The translations under genes and the position numbers were made by a program. From Propionibacteriales bacterium (GTDB taxonomy: Bacteria > Actinomycetota > Actinomycetes > Propionibacteriales > Nocardioidaceae), in the NCBI GenBank assembly GCA_026392455.1, contig JAPLCB010000008.1:62001-126000 (forward strand): a stretch of DNA of 64,000 nt. The letters run 5' to 3'. The notes under the pieces were generated by a model, which ran no database searches, was not told where the DNA came from, and worked only from the letters and a program-made list of their open reading frames with translations. Of the stretch, positions 8,114 to 17,362 are shown in pieces (position 1 is the stretch's first letter; every line of letters starts with the position of its first letter).

Positions 8114-8716
8114 TCATCCCGCGCGTCCCGCGAACGACGGCCCGGAGACCCGGACCCGGCCGGCAGAGGGGGCCCGGTGCGCCAACGCCTTGCGGAGCAT
8201 CGACCGGCCACGGTGGATCCGCGAACGCACGGTGCCCATCTTCAGACCGAGGACGTCGGCGATCTCCTCGTAGGTGAGCCCCTCGACGTCGCACAGCACC
8301 ACGGCGGCCCGGAAGTCCGGCGGCAGCGCCGCGAGGGCGGCCTCGACGTCGGCGTCGAACATCTGGTTCAGGTACGCAACGTCCGGGGTCGCGACCGAGC
8401 TCGGCAGCCGGTTGTCGGCATCCTCGGGAAGCGCGTCGAACCGGATCCGGGACTTGCGGCGGGCCTGGTCGAGGAAGAGGTTGGTCGTGATCCGGTGCAG
8501 CCAGCCCTCGAAGGTCCCGGGCGTGTAGGTGTGCAGCGAACGGAAGACCCGGACGAAGACCTCCTGGGTCAGGTCCTCGGCGTCGTACGGGTTGCCGGTC
8601 AGCCGGTAGGCGAGGCGGTAGACGCGGGTCGAGTGCTGCTCGACGATCTGGTCCCAGGAGGGAACTGCGTGGATCTCCGAAGTCCCACCGGGCTGCTCAC
8701 TCGAGGGGTAGCTCAT
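8114..8716 (-). CDS. sigE: ECF RNA polymerase sigma factor SigE
   Basis: 200 aa. Region 2 is visible in [20 protein letters not shown] and region 4 in [20 protein letters not shown], the helix-turn-helix that reads the -35 element. ATG at 8716 follows AAGGAG at good spacing, so much longer upstream readings are not used. It heads the sigE-rseA-htrA unit and is divergent from an O-methyltransferase, the same layout as mycobacterial sigE, which controls the response to surface stress (from memory). A GGGCT/AGCCC hairpin sits at 8800-8814 in the shared upstream region. The stop is 22 bp from the rseA start. Confidence 0.92.
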   Translation of the reverse strand: MSYPSSEQPGGTSEIHAVPSWDQIVEQHSTRVYRLAYRLTGNPYDAEDLTQEVFVRVFRSLHTYTPGTFEGWLHRITTNLFLDQARRKSRIRFDALPEDADNRLPSSVATPDVAYLNQMFDADVEAALAALPPDFRAAVVLCDVEGLTYEEIADVLGLKMGTVRSRIHRGRSMLRKALAHRAPSAGRVRVSGPSFAGRAG

Positions 8717-8971
8717 GGTGGGCTCCTTGCTGCGGTTCACGTCGGTGCGTCGAACCATCGGGTGCTGGGACCTCCACGCTAGGCAACGAACTTGAGAGCG
8801 GGCTGAGACAGCCCTGAAGGACGCCCAGCAATCACGGGTACAACGTGCGCGCGCGACCCGATGTTCCCCCAGAACCGTGCCGGCTACCAGCGCTGCGTCC
8901 CCGCGCGGACCGGTCCGCGGCGGTAAGGTCCGGCAGTAACGCCGGACCACAGCGACAAGCAGGAGGACGTC

Positions 8972-9622
8972 ATCGTCACCGCACCGAAGCCCGCGAGCTG
9001 GACCTACTCCGAGGAGTACGTCGCCGAGGACACGGTCCTGGCGAACGCGCGTGCTCGTGCCGACGAGGTCGGGGTCGCCCCGATCGGGCCGGGCGGCGGC
9101 GCTGCACTCCGGTTCCTGACCTCGGTCCTGGACGCCCGAGCGGTCGTGGAGATCGGCACCGGCACCGGGGTCTCCGGCCTCTGGATGCTTCGCGGGATGC
9201 GCCCGGACGGCGTCCTCACCTCCGTCGACACCGAGGCCGAGCACCAGCGGCTGGCCAAGGAGACCTTCACCGAGGCCGGCATCCCCTCCCAGCGCGCCCG
9301 GCTGATCCCGGGCTCCGCCCTGGAGGTCCTCCCCCGGTTGACCGACGGCCACTACGACCTGGTCTTCGCCGACGGCGACAAGCAGGAGTACCCCGAGTAC
9401 CTCAACGAGGCCCTCCGGCTGCTGCGCCCCGGCGGCGTCGTCGTCTTCGACAACGCGCTGTGGCACGACCGGGTGGCCGACCCGGCCCAGCGGGACCCCG
9501 ACACGATCGCGATCCGCGAGCTCTGCCGGGTCGTCAACGAGCACGAGTCGCTGGTCCCGGTGCTGCTGCCGGTCGGCGACGGCCTGCTGGTAGCCAAGAA
9601 GGTCTGGCTCCCCGAAGCCTGA
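8972..9622 (+). CDS. O-methyltransferase (class I, Rv1220c-like) without a canonical start codon
   Basis: About 216 aa. [17 protein letters not shown] is SAM motif [11 protein letters not shown] motif [14 protein letters not shown] and [15 protein letters not shown] the metal/catechol-type O-methyltransferase signature. Homologous sequence clearly begins before the first in-frame ATG (9146), which would cut off 58 residues including the conserved [12 protein letters not shown] segment. In frame upstream there is no ATG, GTG or TTG back to the stop at 8924. A strong AGGAGG (8961-8966) precedes ATC at 8972 and GTC at 8975. The true start is therefore probably ATC, or the GTC is a mutated or misread GTG. 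Divergent from sigE. Confidence 0.85.
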   Translation: MVTAPKPASWTYSEEYVAEDTVLANARARADEVGVAPIGPGGGAALRFLTSVLDARAVVEIGTGTGVSGLWMLRGMRPDGVLTSVDTEAEHQRLAKETFTEAGIPSQRARLIPGSALEVLPRLTDGHYDLVFADGDKQEYPEYLNEALRLLRPGGVVVFDNALWHDRVADPAQRDPDTIAIRELCRVVNEHESLVPVLLPVGDGLLVAKKVWLPEA

Positions 9623-9625
9623 CCA

Positions 9626-9709
9626 GTTGAGTCGGGCCTTGTGAACGCTTGAGTTAGCCGTTCCGAAGCCACAAGCCCCAACTCGAGTGGTCGCAAGGCC
9701 CTACTCAAC
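9626..9709. repeat. Long imperfect inverted repeat between convergent genes
   Basis: Two arms of about 32 nt (9626-9657 and 9678-9709) face each other across 20 nt. The outer 16 nt differ at one base (GTTGAGTCGGGCCTTG against CAAGGCCCTACTCAAC). It fills the whole gap between the convergent methyltransferase and kinase genes. It could be a bidirectional terminator or a copy of a dispersed palindromic element. Confidence 0.7.
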
Positions 9710-9712
9710 GAA

Positions 9713-11290
9713 CTAGAGCGGCACTTCCCACTCGATCAAGGTCCCGTGAGGTTCTTCGGGGCCGACCCGGACGGTGCCCCCGACGTCGAAGGCGCGGCGT
9801 CGTACGTTCCGCAGGCCGCTCTCGGCCGCCTCCGAGGTGATCCCGCGGCCGTTGTCGGAGACGCGCATCAGCAGCCGGTCCGGGAACGCCTCGACCTCGA
9901 TCATGCAGGCATCGGCCTCGGCGTGCCGGGCGACGTTGGAGAGCAGCTCGCGCAGGGTCGCGATCAGCTGCTCGGCGGCGTGCGGCGCAACCACCTCGTC
10001 GATCGGCCCTCGGAGCCGCACGAACGGCGTGAACCCGAGGACCGGGACGTACTCACCGGCCAGTCCGCGGACGTCGGCGGTGAGCGTCGCACCGCCGGGT
10101 CGGCGCAGCTCGAAGATCGTCGACCGGATGTCCCGGATCGTCGTGTTGAGCTCGTTCACGGACTCGTCGAGGCGCGTCTTCACCTCGTCGAGAACGGCGG
10201 TCCGCCGCAGGCCCTGCAGCTGCAGAGCGGTGGCGAAGAGTCGCTGGATGACGGTGTCGTGCAGGTCGCGAGCGATCCGGTCACGGTCCGCGACCAGCAT
10301 GTGCTCCTGCCGCTCGGCCAGCGCCTGGGTCCGGTCCAGGGCCAGCGAGGCCTGGTCGGCGAAGGCGGTGAACAGGTCCAGGTCGGGGCCCTCGACCCCG
10401 AGCGCGCCCTGGTCGAGGCCGACGATCAGGAAGTGCCCCTGCAGCAGGCGCGAGGACATCGGCACCACCAGCCGGGTGATGCCGTCGCCGCGCTCGGCGA
10501 GGACGGCGCGTCCGTCGCGGCTGGCGGTGGCGATCGCTGTCCCCCAGTTCTCCACCAGGACCGACGGGTCCGGCGCCTCGCCGTCCTTGCGGACAGCCGC
10601 GACCAGGTCGAGGTCCACCCCGTCGTACCGGACCGCCCCGACCGCCAACGCGTCCGCGACCACCAACAGGCGCCGGGTGACCTCCTCCAGGGCGGCGTCC
10701 AGGCCGACGGACTCCTCCAGGGCGTCGGACATCGCGATGCTGGACTCGAGCCAGCGGTACCGGCTCTGGGTACCCGCATGGGTCCGCGCGTTCCCGATCA
10801 CCAGACCGGCGATCTGGGCGAGCACCTCGAGCAGGGTCTCGTCGTCCTTGGTGAACTGCTGGCCACCGGCCTTCTCGGTCAGGTACAGGTTGCCGTAGAC
10901 CCGGCCGTCGACCCGGACCGGGACGCCGAGGAAGCTGTTCATGGGCGGGTGGTTGGCCGGGAAACCGACCGAGCGCTCGTGGTCGGCGATCTTGGCCAGC
11001 CGCAAGGGCTGCGGGTCCTCGATCAGCACGCCGAGGATGCCCTTGCCGGTCGGCAGCGAAGGGATCCGCGCGATCTGGTCGTCGGTCAGGCCGTGGATCA
11101 CGAAGTCGGCGATCACGCCGTTGTCGTCGAGCAGCCCCATGAACCCGTACCGGGCTCCGGTCAGCGCGCAGGACGCTCGGATCAACCGGTCCAGGGCTCC
11201 TCGGAGGTCGAGGTCCGAGCTGAGCAGCAGCACCGCGTCCAGCAGCGCGCCGCCACCGTTCTTGGCGTCGATGTCGATCCGGTGACCCAT
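9713..11290 (-). CDS. GAF-domain sensor histidine kinase, DosS/DevS-like
   Basis: 525 aa, soluble. Two GAF domains (about 20-170 and 190-325) are followed by a HisKA_3 dimerisation domain (DRDRIARDLHDTVIQRLFAT, phospho-acceptor His in LHD) and a HATPase_c domain (VSDNGRGI ... SGLRNVRRRA). In GAF-A, GFPANHPPMNSFLGVPVRV matches the DosS/DevS segment that carries the proximal heme histidine (here about H114), so redox, O2, NO or CO sensing is plausible. No response regulator is nearby, so its partner is unknown. A TACCCT box 6 nt before ATG 11290 suggests a leaderless transcript. Heme binding is inference from one motif. Confidence 0.85.
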   Translation of the reverse strand: MGHRIDIDAKNGGGALLDAVLLLSSDLDLRGALDRLIRASCALTGARYGFMGLLDDNGVIADFVIHGLTDDQIARIPSLPTGKGILGVLIEDPQPLRLAKIADHERSVGFPANHPPMNSFLGVPVRVDGRVYGNLYLTEKAGGQQFTKDDETLLEVLAQIAGLVIGNARTHAGTQSRYRWLESSIAMSDALEESVGLDAALEEVTRRLLVVADALAVGAVRYDGVDLDLVAAVRKDGEAPDPSVLVENWGTAIATASRDGRAVLAERGDGITRLVVPMSSRLLQGHFLIVGLDQGALGVEGPDLDLFTAFADQASLALDRTQALAERQEHMLVADRDRIARDLHDTVIQRLFATALQLQGLRRTAVLDEVKTRLDESVNELNTTIRDIRSTIFELRRPGGATLTADVRGLAGEYVPVLGFTPFVRLRGPIDEVVAPHAAEQLIATLRELLSNVARHAEADACMIEVEAFPDRLLMRVSDNGRGITSEAAESGLRNVRRRAFDVGGTVRVGPEEPHGTLIEWEVPL

Positions 11291-11296
11291 CGGACC

Positions 11297-11302
11297 AGGG
11301 TA
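11297..11302 (-). promoter_or_regulatory. -10 box of the GAF kinase (leaderless)
   Basis: TACCCT on the minus strand ends 6 nt before the ATG at 11290. Confidence 0.45.
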
Positions 11303-11347
11303 TGTCCGGTTAGTCCGGTGAGGGACGCGAACGCCGAGTTCGGCCGA

Positions 11348-11806
11348 TCAGCCGGAGATCGCCGAATTGAACCGGGCGAGCCCGGCTGCCAGCTCCACGA
11401 TGCTGTCGGCCTCCCAGTCGACGAGCCGCTCCCCGACCGCTTCGTGCCGCTGCGCAGCCAGCGCGGCGAGCCGCTCCTCCGCCTTCGGGGTGACCGCGAG
11501 GATCGAGGCCCGGCCGTCCTGGGGGTCCGGGGTGCGCACGATCAGCCCGAGCTCCAGCATCTGGTGCACGAGCCGGCTGACGGCCCCCTTGTCGAGGGCG
11601 AAGAGGTCGGCCAGCTCTGCGGCGCGGTGCGGCCCGAGCTCGGCCAGCGTGACCAGCAACGGGTACGCCGTGGCGTTGAGCTCCGGGTCGACCTGGGCCG
11701 CTCGGTCGGCCAGGCCGCGACGGACCCGGCGCAGCAGCCGGCCGATCTCGTGCTCGAGACCGCGCACGGCGGCGTCGCGCTGGACGTCGACGGTGGTGGC
11801 ACTCAT
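11348..11806 (-). CDS. MarR family transcriptional regulator
   Basis: 152 aa. The winged helix-turn-helix is seen in ELGPHRAAELADLFALDKGA and VSRLVHQMLELGLI, with the wing RTPDPQDGRASILAVTPKAE (conserved D-x-R). ATG at 11806 overlaps the MFS stop by 4 nt (ATGA), so it is the second gene of the efflux operon. It most likely represses that operon by binding the two GTTGC-GCAAC palindromes at 13373-13408 and is released by a transported drug-like ligand (inference from family and position). Confidence 0.9.
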   Translation of the reverse strand: MSATTVDVQRDAAVRGLEHEIGRLLRRVRRGLADRAAQVDPELNATAYPLLVTLAELGPHRAAELADLFALDKGAVSRLVHQMLELGLIVRTPDPQDGRASILAVTPKAEERLAALAAQRHEAVGERLVDWEADSIVELAAGLARFNSAISG

Positions 11807-13371
11807 CCCATCAGCTCCGGCTCCTCGACCGGCTCGGTCCCGAGCGTCGTGCGCAGCGGGACCTCCCGGATGAACAGCACGGCGACCAGGGCCAGCACCG
11901 CGAACGGCGTCGCGACCAGGAAGAGCTCCCCGGTCGCCGAGCCGAAGGCGTGCTCGAAGACCGCGCGCACCGGAGCCGGGAGGGCGTCCAGGTCCGGGAT
12001 CTCGTGGCTCTGGTGGCCGCCGGTCGGGACCCCGATCGCGGCCAGTCCCGAGGACACCTTGTCCGCGACCTGCGCACTGAGCAGCGCGCCCAGGGCGGAG
12101 ACCCCGATGGAACCACCCATCGAGCGGAAGAACGTCACCACGGCACTGGCCGTGCCGATGTCCTCCGGCGCAGCGTTGTTCTGCACCGCCAGCACCAGGT
12201 TCTGCATGGTCGCGCCCAGACCGACACCGAGGACGACCATGTAGGCGCCGACCACCGCCAGCGGGGTGGTGTCGTCGATGAAGCTGAGCAGGAGCAGACC
12301 GACGACGACCAGCACCATGCCGCCGACCAGGAAGCGCTTCCACCGACCGGTCGCGGTGATCACCCGACCGCTGACGATGCTGGAGACCAGCAGACCACCG
12401 ACCATCGCGATCGACATCAGCCCGGCGTGGGTGGGACTCATCCCCCGGGCGACCTGGAAGTACTGCGAGAGGTAGACCGTGCTCCCGAACATGGCGAGCC
12501 CGACCAGGACGCTGGCGACCGTGGCCAACACGTTGGTGCGGTCGGCGAACATCTGGATCGGGATCACCGGTTCCTTGGCGACCTTGAGCTCGACGTACAC
12601 GGCACTGGCGAGCACCGCGAGGCCCAGAGCGACCAAGCCGAGACTGGTGGCCGAGCCCCAGCCGAACTCGTTGCCAGCCAGCGAGACCCAGATCAGGAGC
12701 GTGGAGACGCCGCCGACGATCAGCCCGGCTCCGAGGTAGTCGATGCTGACCTCACGCCGCACGACGGGCAGGTGCAGGGTCTTCTGCAGCACCACGAAGG
12801 CCAGGGCCGCGATCGGGATCCCGACGTAGAAGGTCGAGCGCCAGCCCAGGCCCGGTACGTCGACCAGTACACCACCGATCAGCGGTCCGCTGACGGTCGC
12901 GATCGCGAAGGTCGCACCGATGTAGCCCGAGTAGCGCCCGCGCTCACGCGGCGGCACCATCGAGGCGATCACGACCTGGACCAGGGCGGTCAGACCGCCG
13001 ACGCCGAGTCCCTGGAAGGCGCGTGCCCCGATCAGTACGCCCATCGACGGCGCCAGGGCGGCGATCAGCGAGCCGATCACGTAGATGATCAGGGCGCTCT
13101 GGACCAGCACCTTCTTGTTGAACTGGTCGGCGAGCTTGCCCCAGATCGGTGTCGAGGCGGTCATCGTCAGCAGGGTCGCGACCACGACCCAGGTGTAGCC
13201 GGACTGGGAGCCGTGCAGGTCGGTGACGATCCGCGGGAGCGCGTTGGAGACGACCGTGCTGGACAGCATCGCGACGAACATCGCCAGGAGCAGGCCGCGC
13301 ATCGCTTCGAGGATCTCCCGGTGCGACATCTGGCCGGACTGCTCGAGGGTGGAGGTGGTGGAATCTGACAT
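11803..13371 (-). CDS. MFS drug exporter, DHA2/EmrB-QacA type (14 TM)
   Basis: 522 aa with about 14 hydrophobic helices. TLLTMTASTPIWGKLADQFNKK is motif A of the major facilitator superfamily between TM2 and TM3, and ALIGARAFQGLGVGGLTAL (motif B/C region, R in TM4) fits proton-driven drug:H+ antiporters of the DHA2 family. The start ATG at 13371 is preferred to an in-frame TTG at 13386, which lies inside the operator palindrome. No Shine-Dalgarno sequence is visible. Cotranscribed with the MarR gene. The substrate is not predictable. Confidence 0.9.
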   Translation of the reverse strand: MSDSTTSTLEQSGQMSHREILEAMRGLLLAMFVAMLSSTVVSNALPRIVTDLHGSQSGYTWVVVATLLTMTASTPIWGKLADQFNKKVLVQSALIIYVIGSLIAALAPSMGVLIGARAFQGLGVGGLTALVQVVIASMVPPRERGRYSGYIGATFAIATVSGPLIGGVLVDVPGLGWRSTFYVGIPIAALAFVVLQKTLHLPVVRREVSIDYLGAGLIVGGVSTLLIWVSLAGNEFGWGSATSLGLVALGLAVLASAVYVELKVAKEPVIPIQMFADRTNVLATVASVLVGLAMFGSTVYLSQYFQVARGMSPTHAGLMSIAMVGGLLVSSIVSGRVITATGRWKRFLVGGMVLVVVGLLLLSFIDDTTPLAVVGAYMVVLGVGLGATMQNLVLAVQNNAAPEDIGTASAVVTFFRSMGGSIGVSALGALLSAQVADKVSSGLAAIGVPTGGHQSHEIPDLDALPAPVRAVFEHAFGSATGELFLVATPFAVLALVAVLFIREVPLRTTLGTEPVEEPELMG

Positions 13372-13372
13372 G

Positions 13373-13408
13373 GTTGCATCTTGCAACTATGTGGTTGCTG
13401 AATGCAAC
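13373..13408. promoter_or_regulatory. Double MarR operator, two 15-bp palindromes 21 bp apart
   Basis: GTTGCATCTTGCAAC (13373-13387, 6-bp arms) and GTTGCTGAATGCAAC (13394-13408, 5-bp arms) share GTTGC/GCAAC half-sites. Their centres are 21 bp apart, two helical turns, so two dimers would sit on the same DNA face. The first ends 2 bp before the MFS start codon. The likely ligand is the MarR protein encoded in the same operon. Confidence 0.75.
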
Positions 13409-13442
13409 TACTGTGGGCGAGGTCACCCGTCGGGACAAGCAG

Positions 13443-13502
13443 CGACCCGCAGGTGTCAGGCCAAGGCCTGGGCCGGCGGACTACCGGTTCACCTGCGGGT
13501 CG
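13443..13502. repeat. 13-bp perfect inverted repeat with 34-nt spacer
   Basis: CGACCCGCAGGTG (13443-13455) and CACCTGCGGGTCG (13490-13502). It lies in the 296-bp gap between the MFS start and the ABC exporter stop. Function unknown; it could end transcripts of the ABC operon or be a regulator site. Confidence 0.5.
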
Positions 13503-13520
13503 GGTGACTGCGTTGGATTT

Positions 13521-13549
13521 CACCGGCGGCGCCGGTGCCCCCGAAGGGG
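13521..13549 (-). terminator. Tandem hairpins downstream of the ABC exporter operon
   Basis: On the minus strand a CCCC-TTCG-GGGG hairpin (13538-13549, stable UUCG loop) is followed at once by CACCGGC/GCCGGTG (13521-13537). There is no T-run, as usual for high-G+C actinomycetes. A further GTTCGCTGC/GCAGCGAAC hairpin (13674-13695) covers the last codons of the exporter gene. Confidence 0.45.
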
Positions 13550-13667
13550 TCGGGCGCTGCTAGCGAGCAGCCACCTCACAAGTCCTAGAAGAATGCATTT
13601 CTGGAACCACCTCCTTTCCGTGTACGGCCACGCTACGACGGAGGGGTGCCGGATTCAACGGGTATTT

Positions 13668-15632
13668 CTACTCGTTCGCTGCTGCCGCAGCGAACTGGGA
13701 GTTGTACAACCGCGCGTAGGCGCCGGCGGCCGCGAGCAGCTCGTCGTGGTTGCCCTGCTCGACGATCGCTCCGTCCTCCATCACCAGGATCAGGTCCGCG
13801 TCGCGGATCGTGGAGAGCCGGTGCGCGATCACGAACGAGGTCCGGTCCGACCGCAGGGCCGCCATCGCCTTCTGCAGCAGCAGCTCGGTACGGGTGTCGA
13901 CCGAGCTGGTCGCCTCGTCGAGGATCAGCAGTGCCGGGTCGGAGACGAACGCGCGCGCGATGGTCACCAGCTGGCGCTCACCGGCCGAGAGGTTGGAGCC
14001 CTCCTCGTCGATCATGGTGTCGTAGCCGTCGGGCAACGAGTGCACGAAGCGATCGACGAAGGTCGCCTTGGCAGCCTCGAGGATCTGGGCATGGGTGGCG
14101 TCCGGGTTGCCGTACGCGATGTTGTCGCGGATGGTCCCCTCGAACAGCCAGGTGTCCTGCAGCACCATCCCGGTCTGCGACCGCAGCTCGGCCCGCGGCA
14201 TCTGGGCGATGTCGACGCCGTCGAGGGTGATCCGGCCGCTCTGGACGTCGTAGAAGCGCATCACCAGGTTGACCAGGGTGGTCTTGCCCGCCCCGGTCGG
14301 ACCGACGATGGCGACCGTGTGCCCGGGCTCGGCGACCAGGGACAGGTCCTGGATCAGCGGACGGCTCGGGTCGTAGGCGAAGGCGACGTTCTCGAAGCGC
14401 ACCTCGCCCCGTCGGTCTGCGAGGCCGACCGGGGGAACCGTTCCCTCGGCAGGCTCCTCGACGGCGTCGAGGAGCTCGAAGACCCGCTCCGCCGACGCCA
14501 CCCCGGACTGCATCAGGTTGGCCATCGAGGCGACCTGCGAGAGCGGCTGGGTGAACTGGCGGGTGTACTGGATGAAGGCCTGGACCTCGCCGAGGCTCAG
14601 GGACCCCGAGGCCACCCGGATCCCGCCGAGGACGGCGACCGCGACGTAGTTCAGGTTCCCGATGAACATCATGATCGGCATGATCAGACCGCTGACGAAC
14701 TGGGCCGAGAACGACGCCTTGTAGAGCTCCTCGTTCTCCTCGGCGAAGATCCGCTCCGACTCGGCCTGCCGACCGAAGACCTTGACCAGGGTGTGGCCCG
14801 AGAAGGACTCCTCGATGTGCGCGTTGAGCCGGCCGGTACGCCGCCACTGCTGCACGAACATCCCCTGGGAACGCTTCATCACCCGACTGGTGATCAGGAT
14901 CGACAGCGGCACCGACGCCACCGCGATGACGGCGAGCAGCGGCGAGATCCAGATCATCATCGACAGCACCGCCAGCACCGTGAGCACGGAGGTCAGGAGC
15001 TGGCTCATCGTCTGCTGCAGCGACTGGCTGAGGTTGTCGATGTCGTTGGTGACCCGGGAGAGCAGCTCACCGCGGGGCTGCTTGTCGAAGTAGCTCAGCG
15101 GCAGCCGGTTCACCTTGTCCTCGACGTCGGAGCGCATCGACCGGATGGTCGACTGCACCACGTCGTTGAGCAGGTAGCCCGCCAACCAGGCCAGCACCGA
15201 CCCGAGGACGTAGATGGCCAGGACGACCATCAGCACCCGGCCGACGGCGTCGAAGTCGACCGACTGACCGGGGACCAGGTCCAGCGAGGAGACCAGGTTG
15301 GCGACCTTGTCGTCACCGCGGTCGCGCAGCGCGGCGACGGCCTGTTCCTTGGTGACGCCGCCGTCCATCCGGCCGCCGATCAGGCCCGCGAAGATCAGGT
15401 CCGTCGCCTTGCCCAGGATCCGCGGACCGACCGCACTGAGGAGCACGCTGACGACGGTCAGTCCGAGGACCCCGCCCAGCTTGATCCGCTGCGGCCGCAT
15501 CCGGTTGAGCAGCCGCTCGGCGGACGGCTTGAAGTGGGAGGCCTTCTGCCCGACGATCCCCCCGCCGAACGGGCTCCGTCCCGGCCCCGGACCGGCGACG
15601 ACGCGCTCGGTCTCCTTCAGCCTCTCGGTCAT
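13668..15632 (-). CDS. ABC exporter half-transporter, permease-ATPase fusion (canonical ATP site)
   Basis: 654 aa. An N-terminal type IV exporter membrane domain of about six helices (residues about 50-370, with [19 protein letters not shown], the coupling segment) precedes the nucleotide-binding domain. There, Walker A is GPTGAGKTT, the signature is LSAGERQ (a variant of LSGGQ), Walker B is [10 protein letters not shown] with the catalytic Glu, and the switch His is in IAHRLS. It forms a heterodimer with the product of the gene upstream. A 70-residue insert before TM2 is rich in charged residues. Its start overlaps the partner's stop by 4 nt. Substrate unknown; multidrug or lipid-like export is likely. 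Confidence 0.9.
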   Translation of the reverse strand: MTERLKETERVVAGPGPGRSPFGGGIVGQKASHFKPSAERLLNRMRPQRIKLGGVLGLTVVSVLLSAVGPRILGKATDLIFAGLIGGRMDGGVTKEQAVAALRDRGDDKVANLVSSLDLVPGQSVDFDAVGRVLMVVLAIYVLGSVLAWLAGYLLNDVVQSTIRSMRSDVEDKVNRLPLSYFDKQPRGELLSRVTNDIDNLSQSLQQTMSQLLTSVLTVLAVLSMMIWISPLLAVIAVASVPLSILITSRVMKRSQGMFVQQWRRTGRLNAHIEESFSGHTLVKVFGRQAESERIFAEENEELYKASFSAQFVSGLIMPIMMFIGNLNYVAVAVLGGIRVASGSLSLGEVQAFIQYTRQFTQPLSQVASMANLMQSGVASAERVFELLDAVEEPAEGTVPPVGLADRRGEVRFENVAFAYDPSRPLIQDLSLVAEPGHTVAIVGPTGAGKTTLVNLVMRFYDVQSGRITLDGVDIAQMPRAELRSQTGMVLQDTWLFEGTIRDNIAYGNPDATHAQILEAAKATFVDRFVHSLPDGYDTMIDEEGSNLSAGERQLVTIARAFVSDPALLILDEATSSVDTRTELLLQKAMAALRSDRTSFVIAHRLSTIRDADLILVMEDGAIVEQGNHDELLAAAGAYARLYNSQFAAAAANE

Positions 15633-17362
15633 GCCGCCTCCTGCGCACTGAGCTGGGAGGCGACGATCTCCTGGTAGGTCTGGTTGGACTCCAGCAGCTC
15701 GTGGTGGGTCCCCCGACCGACGACCTCCCCGTCCTCGACGACGAGGATCAGGTCGGCGTCACGGATGGTGGAGACCCGCTGGGCGACGATCACCACGGTC
15801 GCGTCCGCGGTCACCGGCTTGAGCGCGGCCCGCAACCGGGCATCGGTGGCCAGGTCCAGCGCCGAGAAGGCATCGTCGAAGAGGTAGATCTCCGGCCTCC
15901 TGATGACGGCCCGGGCGATGGCCAGCCGTTGTCGCTGACCACCACTGACGTTGGTCCCGCCCTGGGCGATCGGAGCGTCCAGGCCTTCGGGCCGCGCCTC
16001 GACGAACTCGCGGGCCTGGGCGATCTCCAGAGCCGCCCACATCTCCGCCTCGGTCGCGTCCGGCTTGCCGTAGCGGAGGTTGTCGGCGATCGACCCGGTG
16101 AACAGGAAGCCACGCTGCGGGACCAGCCCGAGCCGGGACCAGAGCAGGTCCGGGTCGAGCTCGCGGACGTCGACACCGTCGACCAGGACCCGGCCGCCGG
16201 TCGCGTCGAAGAGCCGCGGCACCAGGTTGAGCATCGTGGACTTCCCCGCACCGGTGGACCCGATCACGGCCACGGTCAGTCCGGGTGACGCTTCGAACGA
16301 GACGCCGCGGACGACAGGCGTGGTCGCGCCCGGGTAGCTGAACTCGACGTCCTCGAACCGCAACGTGCCGCGTTCGGTGACCTCGGTGACCGGGTGGGCC
16401 GGAGGCACCACCGAGCTGTCGGTGTCGAGCACCTCGGTGATCCGCTCGGCGCAGACGGTGGAGCGCGGGATCATCATCATCATGAAGGTCGCCATCATCA
16501 CCGACATCACGATCTGCATCAGGTAGGAGAGGTAGGCGGTCAGCTCCCCCACCTCCATCGCACCGCTCTCGACCCGGTGGCCGCCGAACCAGAGCACACC
16601 GACCGACGCGAGGTTCGCGACCAGCATCACCGTCGGGAACATCCCGGCCAGCCAGCGCCCCGCGGTGATCGAGACCTGGGTCAGGTCGGCGTTCGCCTCG
16701 GCGAAGCGGGCCGTCTCGTGCGGTTCCCGGACGAAGGCCCGGACCACCCGGACGCCGGTGATCTGCTCGCGCAGCAGTCGGTTGACCTCGTCGATGCGCT
16801 CCTGCATCTTCGCGAAGCTGGGCACCATCCGGGTGACGATGAAGCCGATCGCGAGCCCCAGGGTCGGCACCACCAGGAGCACCAGCCAGGAGAGCCCGGC
16901 GTTGACGTGCACCGCCATCACGACGCCCCCGACCATCATGATCGGCGCCGAGACCATCAGGGTCCCGCCCATCAGCACGAGCATCTGCACCTGCTGGACG
17001 TCGTTGGTCTCGCGGGTGATCAGCGAGGGGGCCCCGAACTGGTTCACCTCGCGGGCCGAGAACCCCCCGACCCGGTGGAAGATCACCGCACGCAGGTCCC
17101 GGCCGAACGCCATCGCCGTCCGGGCCGAGAACCAGACGGCCACGACCGAGCAGACGACCTGCAGCAGCGAGACCGCGAGCATCAGGCCACCGTGCCGCAG
17201 GATGTAGCCGGTGTCACCGGACACGATCCCCTTGTCGATGATGTCCGCGTTCAGGATCGGCAGGTAGAGCATCACCATCGTCCCGACGAACTGCAGGCCG
17301 ACGATGATCGCCAGCTGTTTCCTGTACGGCCGCAGGTGCTCCGCGATCAGACCGACCAGCAT
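15629..17362 (-). CDS. ABC exporter half-transporter, degenerate ATP site
   Basis: 577 aa. Six membrane helices, then Walker [10 protein letters not shown], canonical signature VSGGQRQ, and Walker [13 protein letters not shown] in which the catalytic Glu is replaced by Asp (DD for DE); the switch position reads VAQRVS, with Gln for His. This pairing of one canonical and one degenerate half is typical of heterodimeric exporters such as TM287/288 or BmrCD (family knowledge). ATG at 17362 overlaps the tetR stop by one base. The low-complexity ATCATCATCATCATG stretch near 16470 encodes consecutive Met/Ile residues of a TM helix. Confidence 0.9.
   Translation of the reverse strand: MLVGLIAEHLRPYRKQLAIIVGLQFVGTMVMLYLPILNADIIDKGIVSGDTGYILRHGGLMLAVSLLQVVCSVVAVWFSARTAMAFGRDLRAVIFHRVGGFSAREVNQFGAPSLITRETNDVQQVQMLVLMGGTLMVSAPIMMVGGVVMAVHVNAGLSWLVLLVVPTLGLAIGFIVTRMVPSFAKMQERIDEVNRLLREQITGVRVVRAFVREPHETARFAEANADLTQVSITAGRWLAGMFPTVMLVANLASVGVLWFGGHRVESGAMEVGELTAYLSYLMQIVMSVMMATFMMMMIPRSTVCAERITEVLDTDSSVVPPAHPVTEVTERGTLRFEDVEFSYPGATTPVVRGVSFEASPGLTVAVIGSTGAGKSTMLNLVPRLFDATGGRVLVDGVDVRELDPDLLWSRLGLVPQRGFLFTGSIADNLRYGKPDATEAEMWAALEIAQAREFVEARPEGLDAPIAQGGTNVSGGQRQRLAIARAVIRRPEIYLFDDAFSALDLATDARLRAALKPVTADATVVIVAQRVSTIRDADLILVVEDGEVVGRGTHHELLESNQTYQEIVASQLSAQEAA

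Noticed and set aside
101..15677. Very long open frames antisense to real genes, such as 101-1453 (+), 2355-4025 (-), 9746-12244 (+) and 13374-15677 (+)
   Set aside because: They are rich in R, G, H, D, Q and V without domain signals and mirror strongly conserved genes on the other strand; this is the usual high-G+C third-position effect.
16465..16520. ATCATCATCATCATG microsatellite-like run
   Set aside because: It encodes successive Met and Ile residues of a transmembrane helix in the ABC exporter; no independent repeat function.
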